The notes beneath the pieces were generated by a model. That model was not told the DNA's origin and did not search any database. It saw nothing but the letters and a program-made list of their open reading frames with translations. Positions 10,770-24,521 of a stretch of 64,000 bases of DNA are shown here, in pieces (position 1 is the first letter of the stretch; each line of letters starts with the position of its first letter). Origin of the DNA: Primula veris (taxonomy: Eukaryota > Streptophyta > Magnoliopsida > Ericales > Primulaceae); contig OY821744.1 of the NCBI GenBank assembly GCA_963682055.1, positions 35,192,967 through 35,256,966 of the forward strand, given 5' to 3'. The position numbers and the translations under genes are program-made.

Positions 10770-13200
10770 ACTATGCCAACTCGGCAAAACTATGTGATAG
10801 AATTTCTTTATTTGAAAATTACTCTAACATTTATCTTACAACTGTAATTTTATTGGTATTAAAAATTCAAAAAACAAATAACATATTAAACTTGATATAT
10901 GTTTTTTAGTAACAAAAGTGGCAACTATAATGGCCAAACGTCAAGCTTACACAACATAAGATTAGACGTAAAACGAGTTTAAAGTCATAGTTGTTACAAT
11001 CCCAAAATTAAAACAAAGTATTAAAAAACAAATAAAATAAAGTGTTTACAAACCCAAAATAAAAAGGGATGAAACGTATAAAGTTCGGGAATGCCAGAAA
11101 TTAAAACTTTTATATGTTGTGTATATAAAAGCGATTTTCTCTCTATATCACATATATATCTTATGTATACAAAAGCGGTTGTGTTTAAGTTTATATACGA
11201 CGCCTTGTAACATATATGGAATAAGTTTTTTACTTAAAAAACAATATTATGCCTTTCATGGAATAATTACCCATCTATAAAATATTTTCATTTGTTACCC
11301 CCATTTCTCAAAACCAAGTCAAAACAAACTCGACCTACGAAGACATTTTCTATTTTATTAACCAAATCGAAATATCTTGTATATTGGGTGTACGTTGAAA
11401 TTAAACAGTGTAATGATCAAATTACCCCTAGCAGCTAACGGAGTGAGAGTCACATCACATGTTTTTGTGTAAAATTATCAAATTTGGTTCTCAAATTAAT
11501 GTTTGTCAAATGTTACGTGACATGATTCCGTGATTTATTTAGACGGTGGTACCTAAATTGGAAAGTTATTATAGTGTGGTACCCAAATTGGAAAATTTGA
11601 ACGGTGGGTACCCAAATCGTTAACAGTACTATAGTTTGGTGTAGTAAATGTATTTTTTCCCATCAATTTTGTAAGTTGGGGGTAGACGATCATTTTTATT
11701 GAAAAGTACTAATATTCTATATTTTTCAAACATTAATTGTTAATGAATAAGTTTATTCACTCGTAACAAAAACATTATAATAATGGTATTATTTCGATTG
11801 TTAGATCTAATTGTCAGGAATAAATATTTTTTTACTACACAATACTATTGTTGGTGAATTGGTTGAACATGATGTTGTTAAAACTGACGAGACAATTTTT
11901 TTGATTCACTCTACATGAAATTCTACAAAAACAACCACTTCTGACTTCTATCTTTATTTTTATATATAATAATTTTATTATTTTTTTATATCGATTATTC
12001 TTTATAAAATGTTACTGTAGATAATTTTGTTAAGAAAATAACGCTATTGTGAGACTTAATTGATGGTTAAGGTTAACGTGAATATGTCGTATTCACTATT
12101 TAAGAAATCAAATTTGACGAATTTGACGAAGTTTCAAGTTTTAATTAGTATAATATCTGGTGGCATCAAAAGTTTATTGTCATATTGGATCCACAAACAT
12201 ACAAAATGTGGTTATGTTTATAAATGTATTTGTTACAATTTTGTTTTTCAATTGAGTGTTCATATATTCAAGCTCTAGGCACATAACAAATTTAATTTAT
12301 TTCATTTTACTACCATATTTGTGAATTTTTTTTTTGTTAACTTGTTTTTTTCAAAATTTAAAGGTTAGTGTGAGTGCATAAATTTTGAGTTTATTGGACT
12401 ATTGTGTTGTCATATCGTAATGTATGACTATACATCGATGGGATACCAATGCATTTTAATGTACCCCGATGGAGGAAAATACAAAAAAAAAAATTAGATT
12501 AAACGACGCTACGTGTTTGGTGAATGACGATACAACTGAAAAATCAGAGATGTTAAATAATAAAAATAATAAAAGCAAAGTAGTAGAAGGGTTTTTACTA
12601 TTAATCAATGGCTAAACATCAAATATATATGATCTGCCCGTAATCACCATTCTATTAGAATATGACACAATATATCAGACAAATCATTATTGACAAACAG
12701 TTGACTGAGATAAGATATCAATCAATTTGCTAAGATATGAACTTATATATAAGAAGTATTTCCATTTTTGATTGCGCCTCGTAGTATAACCACTTGCGTC
12801 AAGAATGTAAGAAACTAGTTTGTTTGGCTACCTCGTCACTTAAACACACGTACAACACAAAACATCTGAATTAGCTAGATACGCTATTAAAAATCACTTG
12901 TTGACAAGACACACATAACAGCATGATATCTTAAAATAAACGGAGGATTTAAGACACACATGCGGTAGTCGAAACCCTTTTTGAAACATAGGGGGGGTGC
13001 TTTGGCAGTTGGCTAAATCAAAATCTTTAAAAGGATGCAATCAACTAAAAAAGAAGAAAAAAAGGGACCAAAAAGGTTAAATTAAAAACTCAAAGGTGTA
13101 ATTTTAATAATTTACAATTTACATGTCCTATGTTTTCGTCAGCAAGGATAAGGTTGTCGGTAATAAACATTATAGTCAAATAAAAGTCAACTAAATATAT
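10770..13200. other. Intergenic, AT-rich, repeat-derived
   Basis: About 2.4 kb with no recognisable gene. Around 11540-11640 the phrase GGTACCCAAATTGG (or close variants) occurs repeatedly; similar phrases about axes and cut-offs recur in the 40500-43200 region, suggesting fragments of one dispersed repeat. The part nearest 13200 is presumably the promoter of the DExH8-type gene. Confidence 0.35.
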
Positions 13201-13204
<4 letters not shown>

Positions 13205-13234
<30 letters not shown>

Positions 13235-13262
13235 GAATAAAAATATATAGAGAGAGATATAA
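13205..13262. repeat. (TA)n/(GA)n microsatellite in the DExH8 5' region
   Basis: A TA run at 13210-13234 and a short GA run at 13250-13257 lie 15-70 bp upstream of the ATG at 13275, in the presumed leader or core promoter. Confidence 0.7.
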
Positions 13263-13274
13263 TATAACACTAAA

Positions 13275-16200
13275 ATGGGTTCTAAAGAGAGATTATTTGA
13301 TCTTCCAATAAAATCACTAAAAGACAAAATAGTAGAGAAAATAATAGAGAACCGTGTCACTCTTATCGTTGGTGAAACAGGATGTGGTATATTTAATTAT
13401 CTTTTTTTATTTATTTATAAATATATGTGTGTGTGTGTGTGTGTAAATGGACATATATATATATATATGTACTTGTGTGATTGTGTTTATTTTTGAGACT
13501 TGGGTTTTAGTTGTAAGCTATAGGAGATGACAAAATTAGTTTTTTTTTGTTTTTATTTATCTAATATCAAATGTAGTAGAGCTACAAGTTTTAGTTATAT
13601 TTGGGCAGTTGCTATTTTTTTATTTAGTTGGAGTTTTTTTTTTTTAATTCTTTAGTTATTCTTTAGGTATTTGTGATATTGGGCAGTTGATATCTATATA
13701 TCTATTTATATATTTGTATAAATGGATTATGGATATATATACTTGTGTGATTGTGTTTTTAGTTGTAAGCTATAGGAACTGACAAAAAAAGTGTTTTATT
13801 ATATTTTATTTATCTAAGTTTGTTTTATGATTTTATGAAATCTAGAAGAGGTATATATTTTAGTGATATTGGGCAGTTGATATTTTTTTATTTAGTTGGA
13901 TTTTTTTTATGTTTTGTGCTTTTTTATTATTCTTTAGGTATTTGTCTGCTTGTACCATTTTTGTGTGTAGTTTATTTGGTGAGTTTTGGAAGTTGATGTT
14001 TTTTTTTATAAATATCTTTAAGGTTTTTGTGTTAAATTTTGTTCATTTAAGTATGTGCTTGCATGTAGCCTTGTTTTGTGCAGTTTATCTGGTTTGGTAA
14101 AGTTTGGAGCTTTTGATGTTGGTATCTGACTTGCATCTTGCTTGGTTGCAGCTTCAATATTGTTTTTTTCTGGCTTGAAGCTGTATAAAAACGAGTTTTA
14201 TCACCTTCATTTTCGTGATTTGAAAATTTGTTTTGCTTCGAAATTAAAGACGACGTCTTTAATGGGTTAAAAGGCATGAAGTACGGGTATTTGCTACACT
14301 TGTAGGATTTTACATATTTACCATCATAACGCTCTAGCTGAGAAAGTAATTTGGGTGTACAACCGAATCTATCAAGGTTAACTATGTCATTAGGAATAGG
14401 AAACGAGGGAAAATATTTGAACAGTCGTCTGGAGTTACTGTCTAGGGTTATATTAAAGAATCAGCGTTGAAAGCTGTAGTTTTTTTTGGTCGGGAGTTTT
14501 AGGGTTAATTATGAACTTAAATATTTGACATGAACAGAAAAGGCAATGGAAAATGGAAAACCATTCTTTAATTGAATCATTTACTTACATTGCTCTTGCG
14601 AATCTAGTCCCAAAAAAGATATGAACGGAAATGAATAATTAAAGATTGTTTTTTCTTTCCTTTTACTCTCAGTGCTGAAAGGCTATTTAAACATTTTACT
14701 TTCCATTGCTCAAATACCATTGAAATGTTTGTTTTTTACAGGAAAGAGTTCTCAAGTACCACAGTTTCTTCTAGAAGCAAAAATGGAGCCTATATTATGT
14801 ACACAACCGAGGAGATTTGCTGTTGTAGCTATTGCTAGAATGGTCGCCAAATCTCGTAATTGTGAAGTTGGTGGTGAAGTTGGTTACCATATTGGTCATT
14901 CCAAGGCCTTCTCACCAAGGTATCATTTTGGAAATTTTGTTGTGGTCTCAATTCCCTTTCATCTGTCATGCTGCTGTCCCCCAGTCGTAAATTCGAGTTT
15001 GCTATTTTCTAGTAGTTTTTATTGATTTAGGCGTCGTTTGATAGCAACTTTGGAACTCAGGTTTAATTTAAACCTGGACTGCATTGGTTAACCAACTTTA
15101 GCTAAGTTTCTTTGGCTTTTTTGGCCTGGAAATTAATAGAAGCTTGAACCAACTTTATCAAAGAAACCATTTTTCTTTTTAAGCGCTTCATTTGGTGTTT
15201 CTAAGATTTACTTTCCTGATTGCTGGTTACGGTCCAAAAGCTAGTGCTAAATTGGGTGGGTTGTTAGTTTACTTATTGGGTTGATTAAGAATATTATGAA
15301 ATCGCTACCATGTTTTGGCATAATACACACACACACACACACATGCCCTCCACCCCAATTTAATAAGAAAGTCGTGGATACGTGCATTTTAGGATGTAAA
15401 ATTTTGTAGTTAAAATATCGAGACTACAAATTTCGAAAGTTATTCATATAAATGAGCATCTTAACTATGTGAATAAAGTTTGAAATTGAAATGTGGACAT
15501 TTTAAGTATAATTCGCTTATTTTCTCTTATTTCGGATTATTAACAGCTCCAAGATTATATTTAAAACTGCTGGAGTTTTATTGGATGAAATGCGAGAGAA
15601 AGGGTTGGACGCGTTGAAGTACAAAGCCATAATTCTTGACGAAGTACATGAAAGATCAGTAGAGTCTGATCTTGTTCTAGTTTGTGTCAAACAGTTATTG
15701 CTTAGAAACAATGACCTCAGGTTAGCACTATAGCATACCTTAATCTTCTTCTATTCTCATTATAGTATATAATATTTGTGTTGTTCTGGTTTGTGTCAAA
15801 CAATTATTGCTTAGTAATAATGAACTGAGGTTAGCATATACCACCTTCATCTTCTTTTGTCTAGTGACTCTAGTTATAACAACATGTATTCATCTTTTTT
15901 TCTCCCTTTTGGCTTAAATTCTGGTGATTACTTGTGGATATCTTGTTCATTAATTAGCAGCTCCTTCCTTTTTACGTTCTCAAGTTTCTAGGAAGAGTTT
16001 TCTGTCCGTTTTATAATTGATGGAGATATATCGCTTTATGGCCAGTTTGTACTATTGCGAGGTGGTGGTCATATATATGTTGTTGACAGTAGTTGCTCTT
16101 TTACTGGCTACTGTAAATTAGAAACATTTATTGATTATTGTTACGCTCATTTTTCATTTATAATTGAACGGATTCTCTTTTTATTACTGCTATACTGGAC

Positions 16201-19200
16201 ATTCTCGTCATTCTACTAAATTGCGAATGCTGATGTTCATTTTCCAACAAACTAAGTAGTTCTAGTGGCTCTCCCTTCTTGGATCACTTTAAACTTGGCC
16301 ACTTATTAGCACAGCTCTTTTCTTTTTGTGTCCCCATGTCCAGCAAAAAAAAAACTGTTGCTCGTCTTCTACAATTTGTTAGAAGTATGTCTCTTTATGA
16401 CCATTTTAAAACATTGCTGGTTATTGAATCTCTCTCTATATATATATGACCATTTATATTGTTGGTTATTAAATGTGTATGTATGTATAATATATCCATT
16501 GACAGTGGTTAATCTTTTATTGGATGCTATATACGGAAAACATTTATTTCCACTTCTGGATAGAAAGAACGGACTATTTCCCCCTTTTATTGCATTTATG
16601 AACATCTTCAGTCATTCTCCTAAACCGTGAATGTAGATTTCCCAAGTAAATGTTGTTCCCAAGCAGCAAGTAAGGCCAAACATAAACTAACAACACTTGC
16701 AAGAAAAAATGTGTTTATGTTAAATAAGTTTTAAATGATCTAAGAGATAGATTGTGTACTTTTCCAGGGTGGTGCTTATGTCAGCAACTGCTGATATTGC
16801 TAGATACAAGGATTACTTTAAAGATCTTTGTAGAGGAGAGAGAGTAGAGGTGCTTGGTATTCCCAATTCCGATCAGCATATAATCTATCAGCGAAAAGTG
16901 TCATATCTTGAACAGGTATTCTATTTTTTCCCACAATCTCCAATAAGAATCTAAATACTGGATACTTTTCGCTATGTAATTTGTAAACCTGATATTTTAG
17001 GTCCATTTGTATTCAGAGTTGCTTTAGTGCTTACATATTTGCATGTAATCACAACCTTGCTGGGATGCCATTTTTTTAATTTATCTATTAAAATTTAATG
17101 AATTATGGATCTGATTATATGTTACTCTAACCTAATCTAAATAGATTAATCAGGGCATCCCCCTTTTAGACTAATGGAAACCCTCACTTTTTAATAATAA
17201 CTTTTGTACTCTTTATGTTTTGGTAATTATCACTTGTATATGCTAACTTATTGGTCAATAATCACTTTTGTACAGTAACCTATATGCTAAATTCAAAAGG
17301 ACACTAATGATTGAGCAACATAACATCTTATTAGTGTAGTAATTACATACTCCATCCGTCCCAAATTGTTGGGGCTATACGAAACTACGTGCAATTTTGA
17401 CCAACAAATAACTCATATCTAAGTTGTCGAAATCGAATTTTTCAAAAGTTAATCACATAGTTCAAATGTTAAACTATATGAACAAATTTTATAAATTTAC
17501 ATTTCAACAATTTAAATACGATATATTTGTCGATCAAAGTTGCACGTAAATACGTAGAGCCCCAATATTTTGGGACGGAGGGCGTACCTTGTAAGTTAGT
17601 ATATAAAATCTAATAATCATGGTGGGTTGGTCAATAAAACACTAACAAGGTCATTTATGATACTTTCTTTCGATTTATATAGGTTAATTACTCATTCAAT
17701 CTCTCTTTCTTAACTACCTTCTCTTTTTTTATAGGCCGTGACATGTATATTTATATGTTAAAGCTACAGGACATTTAAGCTAATTTGAACTTTTGATGTT
17801 TTTTTCTTTTAACCTATAATTAAACAGATAACTGAAATGCTTGGCGTAGACTCGGAAAACCTGGAATTAAGATATTGTTCTGGTCCTGACCTTTCATTCT
17901 CGGAAGCTGATATGAAACCAGAAGTACACAAACTTCTACATGATTTGGTAATACACATTCACAAAAATGAGCCGGATATGGAAAAGAGTATTTTAATATT
18001 CTTACCGACATACTTTGCACTCGAGCAACAGTGGTTCCTTTTGAAGCCTTTTAGTGCTTGTTTCAAGATACATATTTTACATAGCAGTGTTGATACCGAG
18101 CAAGCCCTCATGGCTATGAATATCTGCAGAACCCATCGGAAGGTGAGCAAATTACCTATTACCTTTTGTTTGTGTAGGCAGGATGGGTGTCCTTCTAGTT
18201 TTGGCTTAATTATCTGATTTTCTTTTCATAAGCGATCCTTTATACTGGTATATAAGAGAATTACAAGTTTCTCAGGGTGTGTGAAAGTTACTTTTTTCAC
18301 TTCAGCTTTATTTTATTTTATAGTTATTCTTTTCTCTGAAAAGAGAGAACTCTTACAGTTCTACTTTTGAGAAACCCTAACGAAGAGAAGGGGAACTTCT
18401 CTGTTACAGATCTCAAATTTAAACTTTTACCTTCCAAACTTTTTTTGCATCGATTTCATTATTTGTCTCTCGTATATTATTGTTTCTTGCATCCAGTGGT
18501 ATTGTGTGAGGGTGGGTGTTTTCTAATAACGTTTCTTTTCTATTCAGGTAATATTGGCCACTAATATTGCAGAATCATCTGTGACAATTCCGAAAGTAGC
18601 ATTTGTTATTGACTCCTGCCGCTCATTACAAGTTTTCTGGGATAATAACAGAAAAGTAGATACTGCAGATATTGTCTGGGTTTCAAAGTCACAGGTATGC
18701 TAAAAAAATATACTTTAGTAATTATCCCGGATCAGCTTAGGCCTTCTTTAATTGTAGCTTAAAATTCTAGTTGATCGTCGTAAATGTTACAGTTTTTATG
18801 TTTCTTTGGTTTGAAAATATAATCAGGATGAACCTAGTTACTTTCAAGGATTCAGCTTATTTGTTATAAAGCAGCAACCAAATGATCTCTCGATATTGTG
18901 CTTAAAATACATATATAACTATATGCTGCAGGCGGATCAGCGCAAGGGAAGAACAGGTCGGACTTGTGACGGCCAAATTTTCCGGTTGGTCACAGGATCA
19001 TTTTATAGTCAGCTAAAGGATTACGAATGTCCAGCTATATTAAAGTTGTCTTTGAGACAACAAGTGCTTCTTATTTGCTGCGCTAAATCTAAAGCCATTA
19101 GTGATCCCAAAGGTAAGACAACATAGCATTAATTTTCTAGCGTAAGTAGCTTGTCTTTTGGTTAATTACAGTTCCGTGTACTAGCGAATTCAATTTCGTA

Positions 19201-20146
19201 CACCAACCTACATAAATTTGCTATTTAGCCATCAATACATTACTATTCCGTTTCTCGGCGATTTAGAGCACTTAACGTACCAAATAGGAAAAGAAATCAT
19301 AGTCTGGGGTACTATTAATTAATAAAAGCAAATAATTTGTACACTATCTATCACTTATTTTTTCGCTTTTGTATACTATTCCATCACTTGTGCCCTATTT
19401 AAGTCCCAAACTATGGTGTTTATCACAAGTATTATGCAAGAAAGAAAAACGCATGGTTAAGGTACTAATTGCTAACTTCGATATGTTTGTGTACAATTGA
19501 AATTTGATAATATGTTGGTTTACAAACTGTAAACAGCCCATTTCCTTTTGGTAATTACTAGCTTCTGTAATTAGTTTTTGGAAGACTAACTCTAGCAGGT
19601 ACAACCCAATCTAGCGTTAAATGCAACGTAATTAATGATCCATATAAGCTTATTTGATAACTGAAAAGGTCCTTGCTAATGTTGTATTGTTGTTTATCTT
19701 TTAGTGTTAATGCAGAAGGCTCTTGATCCACCTGGTCCAGACATTATTGAAGATGCATTGAGTATGCTTGTGCAAATCCGTGCGTTATATAAAACATCCC
19801 CTCGGGGACGATATGAGCCAACATTTTTTGGTAGATTGCTTTCGAGTTTTTCATTATCATTTGATGCTTCGTTATTGATAGTCAAGTTTGGAGAGATGGG
19901 AATGATACGTGAAGGAATTTTACTTGGTGTATTAATGGAGACACAGCCTTTGCCCATTATTCGTCCTTTCGGACATGATTATTTGGTATAACTTATCACC
20001 TTTTTAATAAATGAAGTTTGCTTTTCATTACTGGATTTTTTTAAAACTGTTTTAGTACACCAGCCTTGCGCACGTATTTCATTTTTAACATTAAGCTACT
20101 AGTTAAATTATTGCTTTCTGTCCACTTCGTCACCTCACACCCACCC

Positions 20147-20195
<49 letters not shown>

Positions 20196-23100
20196 ACTAA
20201 CTAAACTAATCGGTTAGTGTATAGTTTGAGTAACATATCTGGTTCGTGACAAAACTCAAAAAGCAAAGTTGGTGTGCAAAACAATAAAATGCCATTCTTT
20301 GAACTGATTGTCAAATTTATTTTTCAGTATATGAAATACACCGACAGCTATTTTTCCGGAAATGCTAAGGATACTGGTTTGACTGGCAAAAAGGAACTCG
20401 TTTTAATGGCCAACCTCTGTGCGTATCAGTTTTGGCAGCGTGTTTACAAGGTAATTATCGTTTGAAAGTGATTATTAAATAATGTTATGCCTCCAATTGT
20501 TCTGACTTTCAAGACACAATAATTTATAATTCTTGAAGGATAATCTACGTTTTGAACGACTAACGGAACTTGCAAATATACAACGTGCAAAACCGAAGCT
20601 TCTTGAGAGCGAAGAAGAGTGGTGCTGTTTGCACAACCTTGTTCAATCATCACTGCACCATGTTACAGTTTTATGTACGTTTTTGTTAAAATCTCTTCTT
20701 TTTTTTTTCTCCCCGTTGTTTTGTAGCTTTTATCCCATGATATTTTTTTGGTTTTTATATATGCAGATGAAGAAGTATTACATACAATTCATCGGTTTCG
20801 GCCCAGTTTTCTAGCTGGATCTGATGGTCTACCATCGTACTATAATCCTTATTCATTTGAACACACGTGTCTTATTTCTCATCAACAAAACGGAGATTTT
20901 GATGGTGCATTTGCTACTTATGAGGAATCGCTTAAGCTTGTTGATAAAACAAGTAATTGTGTTTCCGAACCATTTGTTCCTCTCAATGATTTTGGGTCGA
21001 ATGTGGTGGCCAAGAATTTAGCAACTATAATTAAACAGGTGTCGATTCTTCGTTCTCTTGTCAAATTTCAAGGTTTTTAAATATCTTAGGAAGCATTTCA
21101 CTTTGGACGCTAACTTAGTCATCTTTTAACAATTAGTACACCTATTTAGCAAGATTCACAACCTAGTCACCAATCTATACAAATTTGAACATTTAGTGGA
21201 ACTTATCAAAATTCAATAATTTGATACCAATCAAGATAAAACTTCCCTGGCTTTTAAACTTCACAACATAGATATCATTCTACCCAAAAACAATCTATTA
21301 GTATACAGCCTATAGAGTTTATGGGTGGTTAAAATTACTTTAAAGGTGTGAATTTTAATGTTGGTTTACCAGTTGTTCTATTTTGTGTAGGTCGGTCTTT
21401 ATTAGCGTTATCAAATTATTAAGACATAACTTGTAGTTTTGAGTTAAAATTGTGACGTTGGTGTACTAATTGTTTCATTTTGTGTAAAGTGGTTTATTAG
21501 TTTATTTTTTAGTATGGTGTACTAATTTTTAGTTAGAAGCTGATAGGCTGGTGCACAAAATCGTTGATTTGCCAAGAAATTATTCAATGTTCATTTGTGT
21601 TCAACAGATAAAAATTCAATATATTGAAGATCCCTCAGGAAATGAAAATAAATATTCTATTGGTGGTGGGGATAATAAGCCATGGGAGCCTTCTCTATGC
21701 AAATTTTTCATGAAAGGGCTGTGTAATAGGGGTAACGAATGTGCGTTTTCTCACTCACTCCAGGCTAAACCACCTGCATGCCTGTTCTTCTTGTCATTAC
21801 AGGTATTAATTGCACATTGTTGTTTTTTGATTCCTGAAACGGGTGTAAATTTCTTTGTTGTTGGCTAAGTCTACTGATCAATGAAAGTTTGCATTTGCTT
21901 TGTTATAGTAACTCATAAGGATGAGTATATTTCTTAGGCCTTTAAGCGAGGATGAAATATCTAATAACTGTTGTCTAAAGAACTTCTTCATGTTGTAATA
22001 TATACTGGATAATCAGGTAGGCAAACGTGGCATCATATGCAAACATTTATATACTTCCTACTTGCCTGCAATATCGGGGAATCTATTCTATGTTAATCAA
22101 CTGTCAAGTGCATTGATGAAGGTCTATTAAGTTGCATATACTGTAATCTGATATTTTAAGGTCATTATGGTACTAATAACCTAAAGAAAAATTAGTTATG
22201 CAAGAGCTTAGAAAATACAATACTTGCACAGTAGATGGTTGATAAATGACTACTCATCATTCGTGACTTTGCACTACGAAGCTTGAGATTTGTTATGACT
22301 TTTCACCTACCAAGACTCGCTCGTATGATACATATGCTCCATTAAGGTGTACCAAAAATATAGTAATGCTGTTCACACATCCATTTCTGTATATATTGTT
22401 TATGTTTCAGCGGTTCCCATATAAATTTTAAGTATGCAGCCAATCATTGTAAAGAATGGTCTATGGGACCCACTGAACCTAAGCAATATGTGTAAATTAG
22501 TTTGAATATTACTACTCTCTAAACGAAACATCTTACCAGTTTAAACAAACATAACAGCTAATTCCACACAGCTTGGTTTCTGTGGTGGGGAAGTAAGAAA
22601 ACCCCTCATTTATTAAATTTAAGTTTCAATTGTTTCTTTGGTTTTTGCTAGAGTTATATACACTAAGATCATACCTTGGACGAGGTTCATTAAGTGTCTC
22701 GGTACGCGGTATGCTAGGGGTAGGATTAGTTGGACTGATAATTCGGGGCATGGTATGTTCTAGAGTGTTGCAAAGTTAATGATTGGCGGATGCTAAAGTA
22801 GATTTTCTTGGTTATCGGTATACAATTAATGAAGTATACAAAATTATTTTTCCATTGTTTCAATTTTAACCCAATTAATTCAACATTTTTTTTTATTTTA
22901 CACTTCCAAATACTAAAAAAAAACCTGGACGCCGGGTTCGCTAAAAATGGATTACTGTATGCAAGAGTACCACGTTTCGGTATGTGAGAACTGGAACACG
23001 GAACATAAGGAGTGTGAGAGAATTAGGTTACTGTGGCTAAGACCATTGTTCAGTTCGTTGTTGATTTTTATTATGAAAAGAGGTTTGGTATATGCAAAAA

Positions 23101-24521
23101 ACAAACTGAATGCTTTTACATGCAACAAAACTCGTGTGTGTTTTTCGGAAGATTTGGTGTTATGTATTTACTGGCATTAACTTAAATTTTGATTGTATGT
23201 GTCTTGCTTTGTAATGTTATATCTTAGTTTTATACGATGTCATATATGAATTGGCAGGGCTGTAGAAAAGGAGATTTATGTTCTTTCTATCATGACAAGG
23301 GTCAGTCGACTCCTTTAGTCTCTCGTTCAAGTATATGCTCGCCAGAAAATGGAAGGGCCGAAGCTGTTTCATTTTTTAACGTGTTCCCGACACATTCAAA
23401 TGGAACCCTTTTATTATTGGACGACACCAAGTTTAATTTCTCGTGGAATTTCTCTCAATACTACGAATCTCAGATTATAACCACCACATCTTTATCAGAA
23501 CCCTCTGAAACTGACCAACCTCCACCTGGTTTAAGAATTTTATGGGGATTATCTCACCCCTACCAGACTATTCTAGAGAGAGGGTGTAACTTGATTCCAT
23601 GGCATGAAGTGAAGTGTGTGTTTTGGTCGCTGAAGTTCGATGATGAAGACGGGATGTTGGAAGAATACCAAAGTAATATACAAGCGTTCTTTCAGTATCT
23701 CGCTTATCGTATATTGGCTGATTCTTTGCACGAAGTGGATGTGATCCTGGCCATAAACAATATTCGGTTCTCTCGGTTACAGGTACTCATTCCCAGTTCT
23801 CTCTAGAATGTGAATATGTGCTCAGCTTGTAATTTTCAAGTGGGTGCAGACATAGAATATTCTTTCTATAGGTCGGGCTTTCCTTGTTGTCTTCGACAAA
23901 ATAAATAATGCCTACAAGTAACTAAAATAACATGTACCAGACAAAAGTAACAAACCTAAACCAAAAATTGCCATTTGCGTCTTCACCGGAGTGCCGCCCT
24001 AGACCGTATCCTGGTTACCCATCCCACGGCCAGACATCAAGTATCTACTTATATTTTCATGGCAAGATATGTTGCAGAATCTTTAGTTTCTTTTAAATAG
24101 CATTTTTTACTTAATGGTTCATAATGGCATTTTGATAAATAGACATATATGCCTTGGTAGAAGAATAGAAGTCTACTCCATCTTGTCCTCCTGCATATCA
24201 GTTGTTTATTATTGTGACTATCTGCGATTGTGTACTTGTCTTCCTATTTTTTTTACTGATAATGCGAGATAACGCGATTTCGTTCCCGAACGCTACTATA
24301 ACAACTATCACATTCGTTTTCTCATGTGCACTTTAATATTGTTGTTTCAGGTGGAAAGTTTGGCTAGAGAGAGCTTCTTCTTCCTAAAGGAGTCGTTTTT
24401 ATTTGACGAGATAAGCTTCGGGGACTTAAGTGACACAATGAGAACAAAAACACCAGCTGTGGTAGCAAAGGCTATTGCTTATGTTTTCCAGATGAATCCT
24501 TCTCCTGAAAGAGTGTGGTGA
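13275..24521 (+). CDS. DExH8: DExH8-type ATP-dependent RNA helicase with two CCCH zinc fingers, 14 exons
   Basis: Exons: 13275-13386, 14742-14919, 15547-15720, 16768-16915, 17828-18142, 18548-18694, 18932-19112, 19705-19985, 20328-20450, 20539-20674, 20767-21038, 21608-21802, 23258-23782, 24351-24521. Total 2,958 nt, 985 aa, near the roughly 1,000 aa I recall for Arabidopsis DExH8 (C3H31). Superfamily 2 helicase motifs appear in order: I GETGCGKS (33-40), Ia TQPRR, II DEVH (128-131), III SAT (160-162), IV ILIFLP, V TNIAESSVTI, VI QRKGRTGR (361-368). Near the C-terminus are two CCCH fingers: C720-x7-C728-x5-C734-x3-H738 and C747-x8-C756-x5-C762-x3-H766. Motif V has ESS where DEAH/RHA relatives usually have ET(S), and motif VI has T where A is usual; ATP-contacting residues are intact. 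Predicted role is RNA unwinding or RNP remodelling. The 10-nt coding context before motif I and a helix-like start support the ATG at 13275. Confidence 0.93.
15781..15865 (+). repeat. Duplicated tail of exon 3 with decoy donor in DExH8 intron 3
   Basis: This repeats 15672-15750, the last 49 bp of exon 3 plus its donor and the following intron, with about 85% identity by eye. The copy includes the phrase TTTGTGTCAAACA and a donor-like GAG|GTTAGC at 15830, 109 nt after the true donor at 15721. Confidence 0.75.
17350..17584. mobile_element. Stowaway-like MITE in DExH8 intron 4
   Basis: Left end CTCCATCCGTCCC and right end GGGACGGAGGGCG are inverted repeats of the Stowaway (Tc1/mariner) consensus, flanked by TA on each side (17348-17349 and 17585-17586). 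The arms extend inward through GTTGGGGC and GCCCCAAT and a TACGTGCA/TGCACGTA pair. Length is 235 bp, no coding capacity. Confidence 0.85.
20150..20198. repeat. Poly(C) run of 32 followed by (CA)n in DExH8 intron 8
   Basis: Thirty-two consecutive C (20150-20181) followed by (AC)8 form a composite simple repeat. The run is about 130 bp upstream of the exon 9 acceptor. Runs this long are prone to sequencing and assembly error, so the exact length is uncertain. Confidence 0.9.
21090..21560. repeat. Dispersed repeat copy in DExH8 intron 11
   Basis: The right part (about 21340-21560) matches 37310-37520 in GCP4 intron 4: both carry a GGTGTACTAATT / GGTATACTAATTGGTTCATT series and end with GATAGG(C/T)TGGTGCACAA. 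The left part contains TTAGTACACCTA, an inverted form of the GGTGTACTAA motif, so the whole may be a MITE of about 470 bp. Family not identified. Confidence 0.5.
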
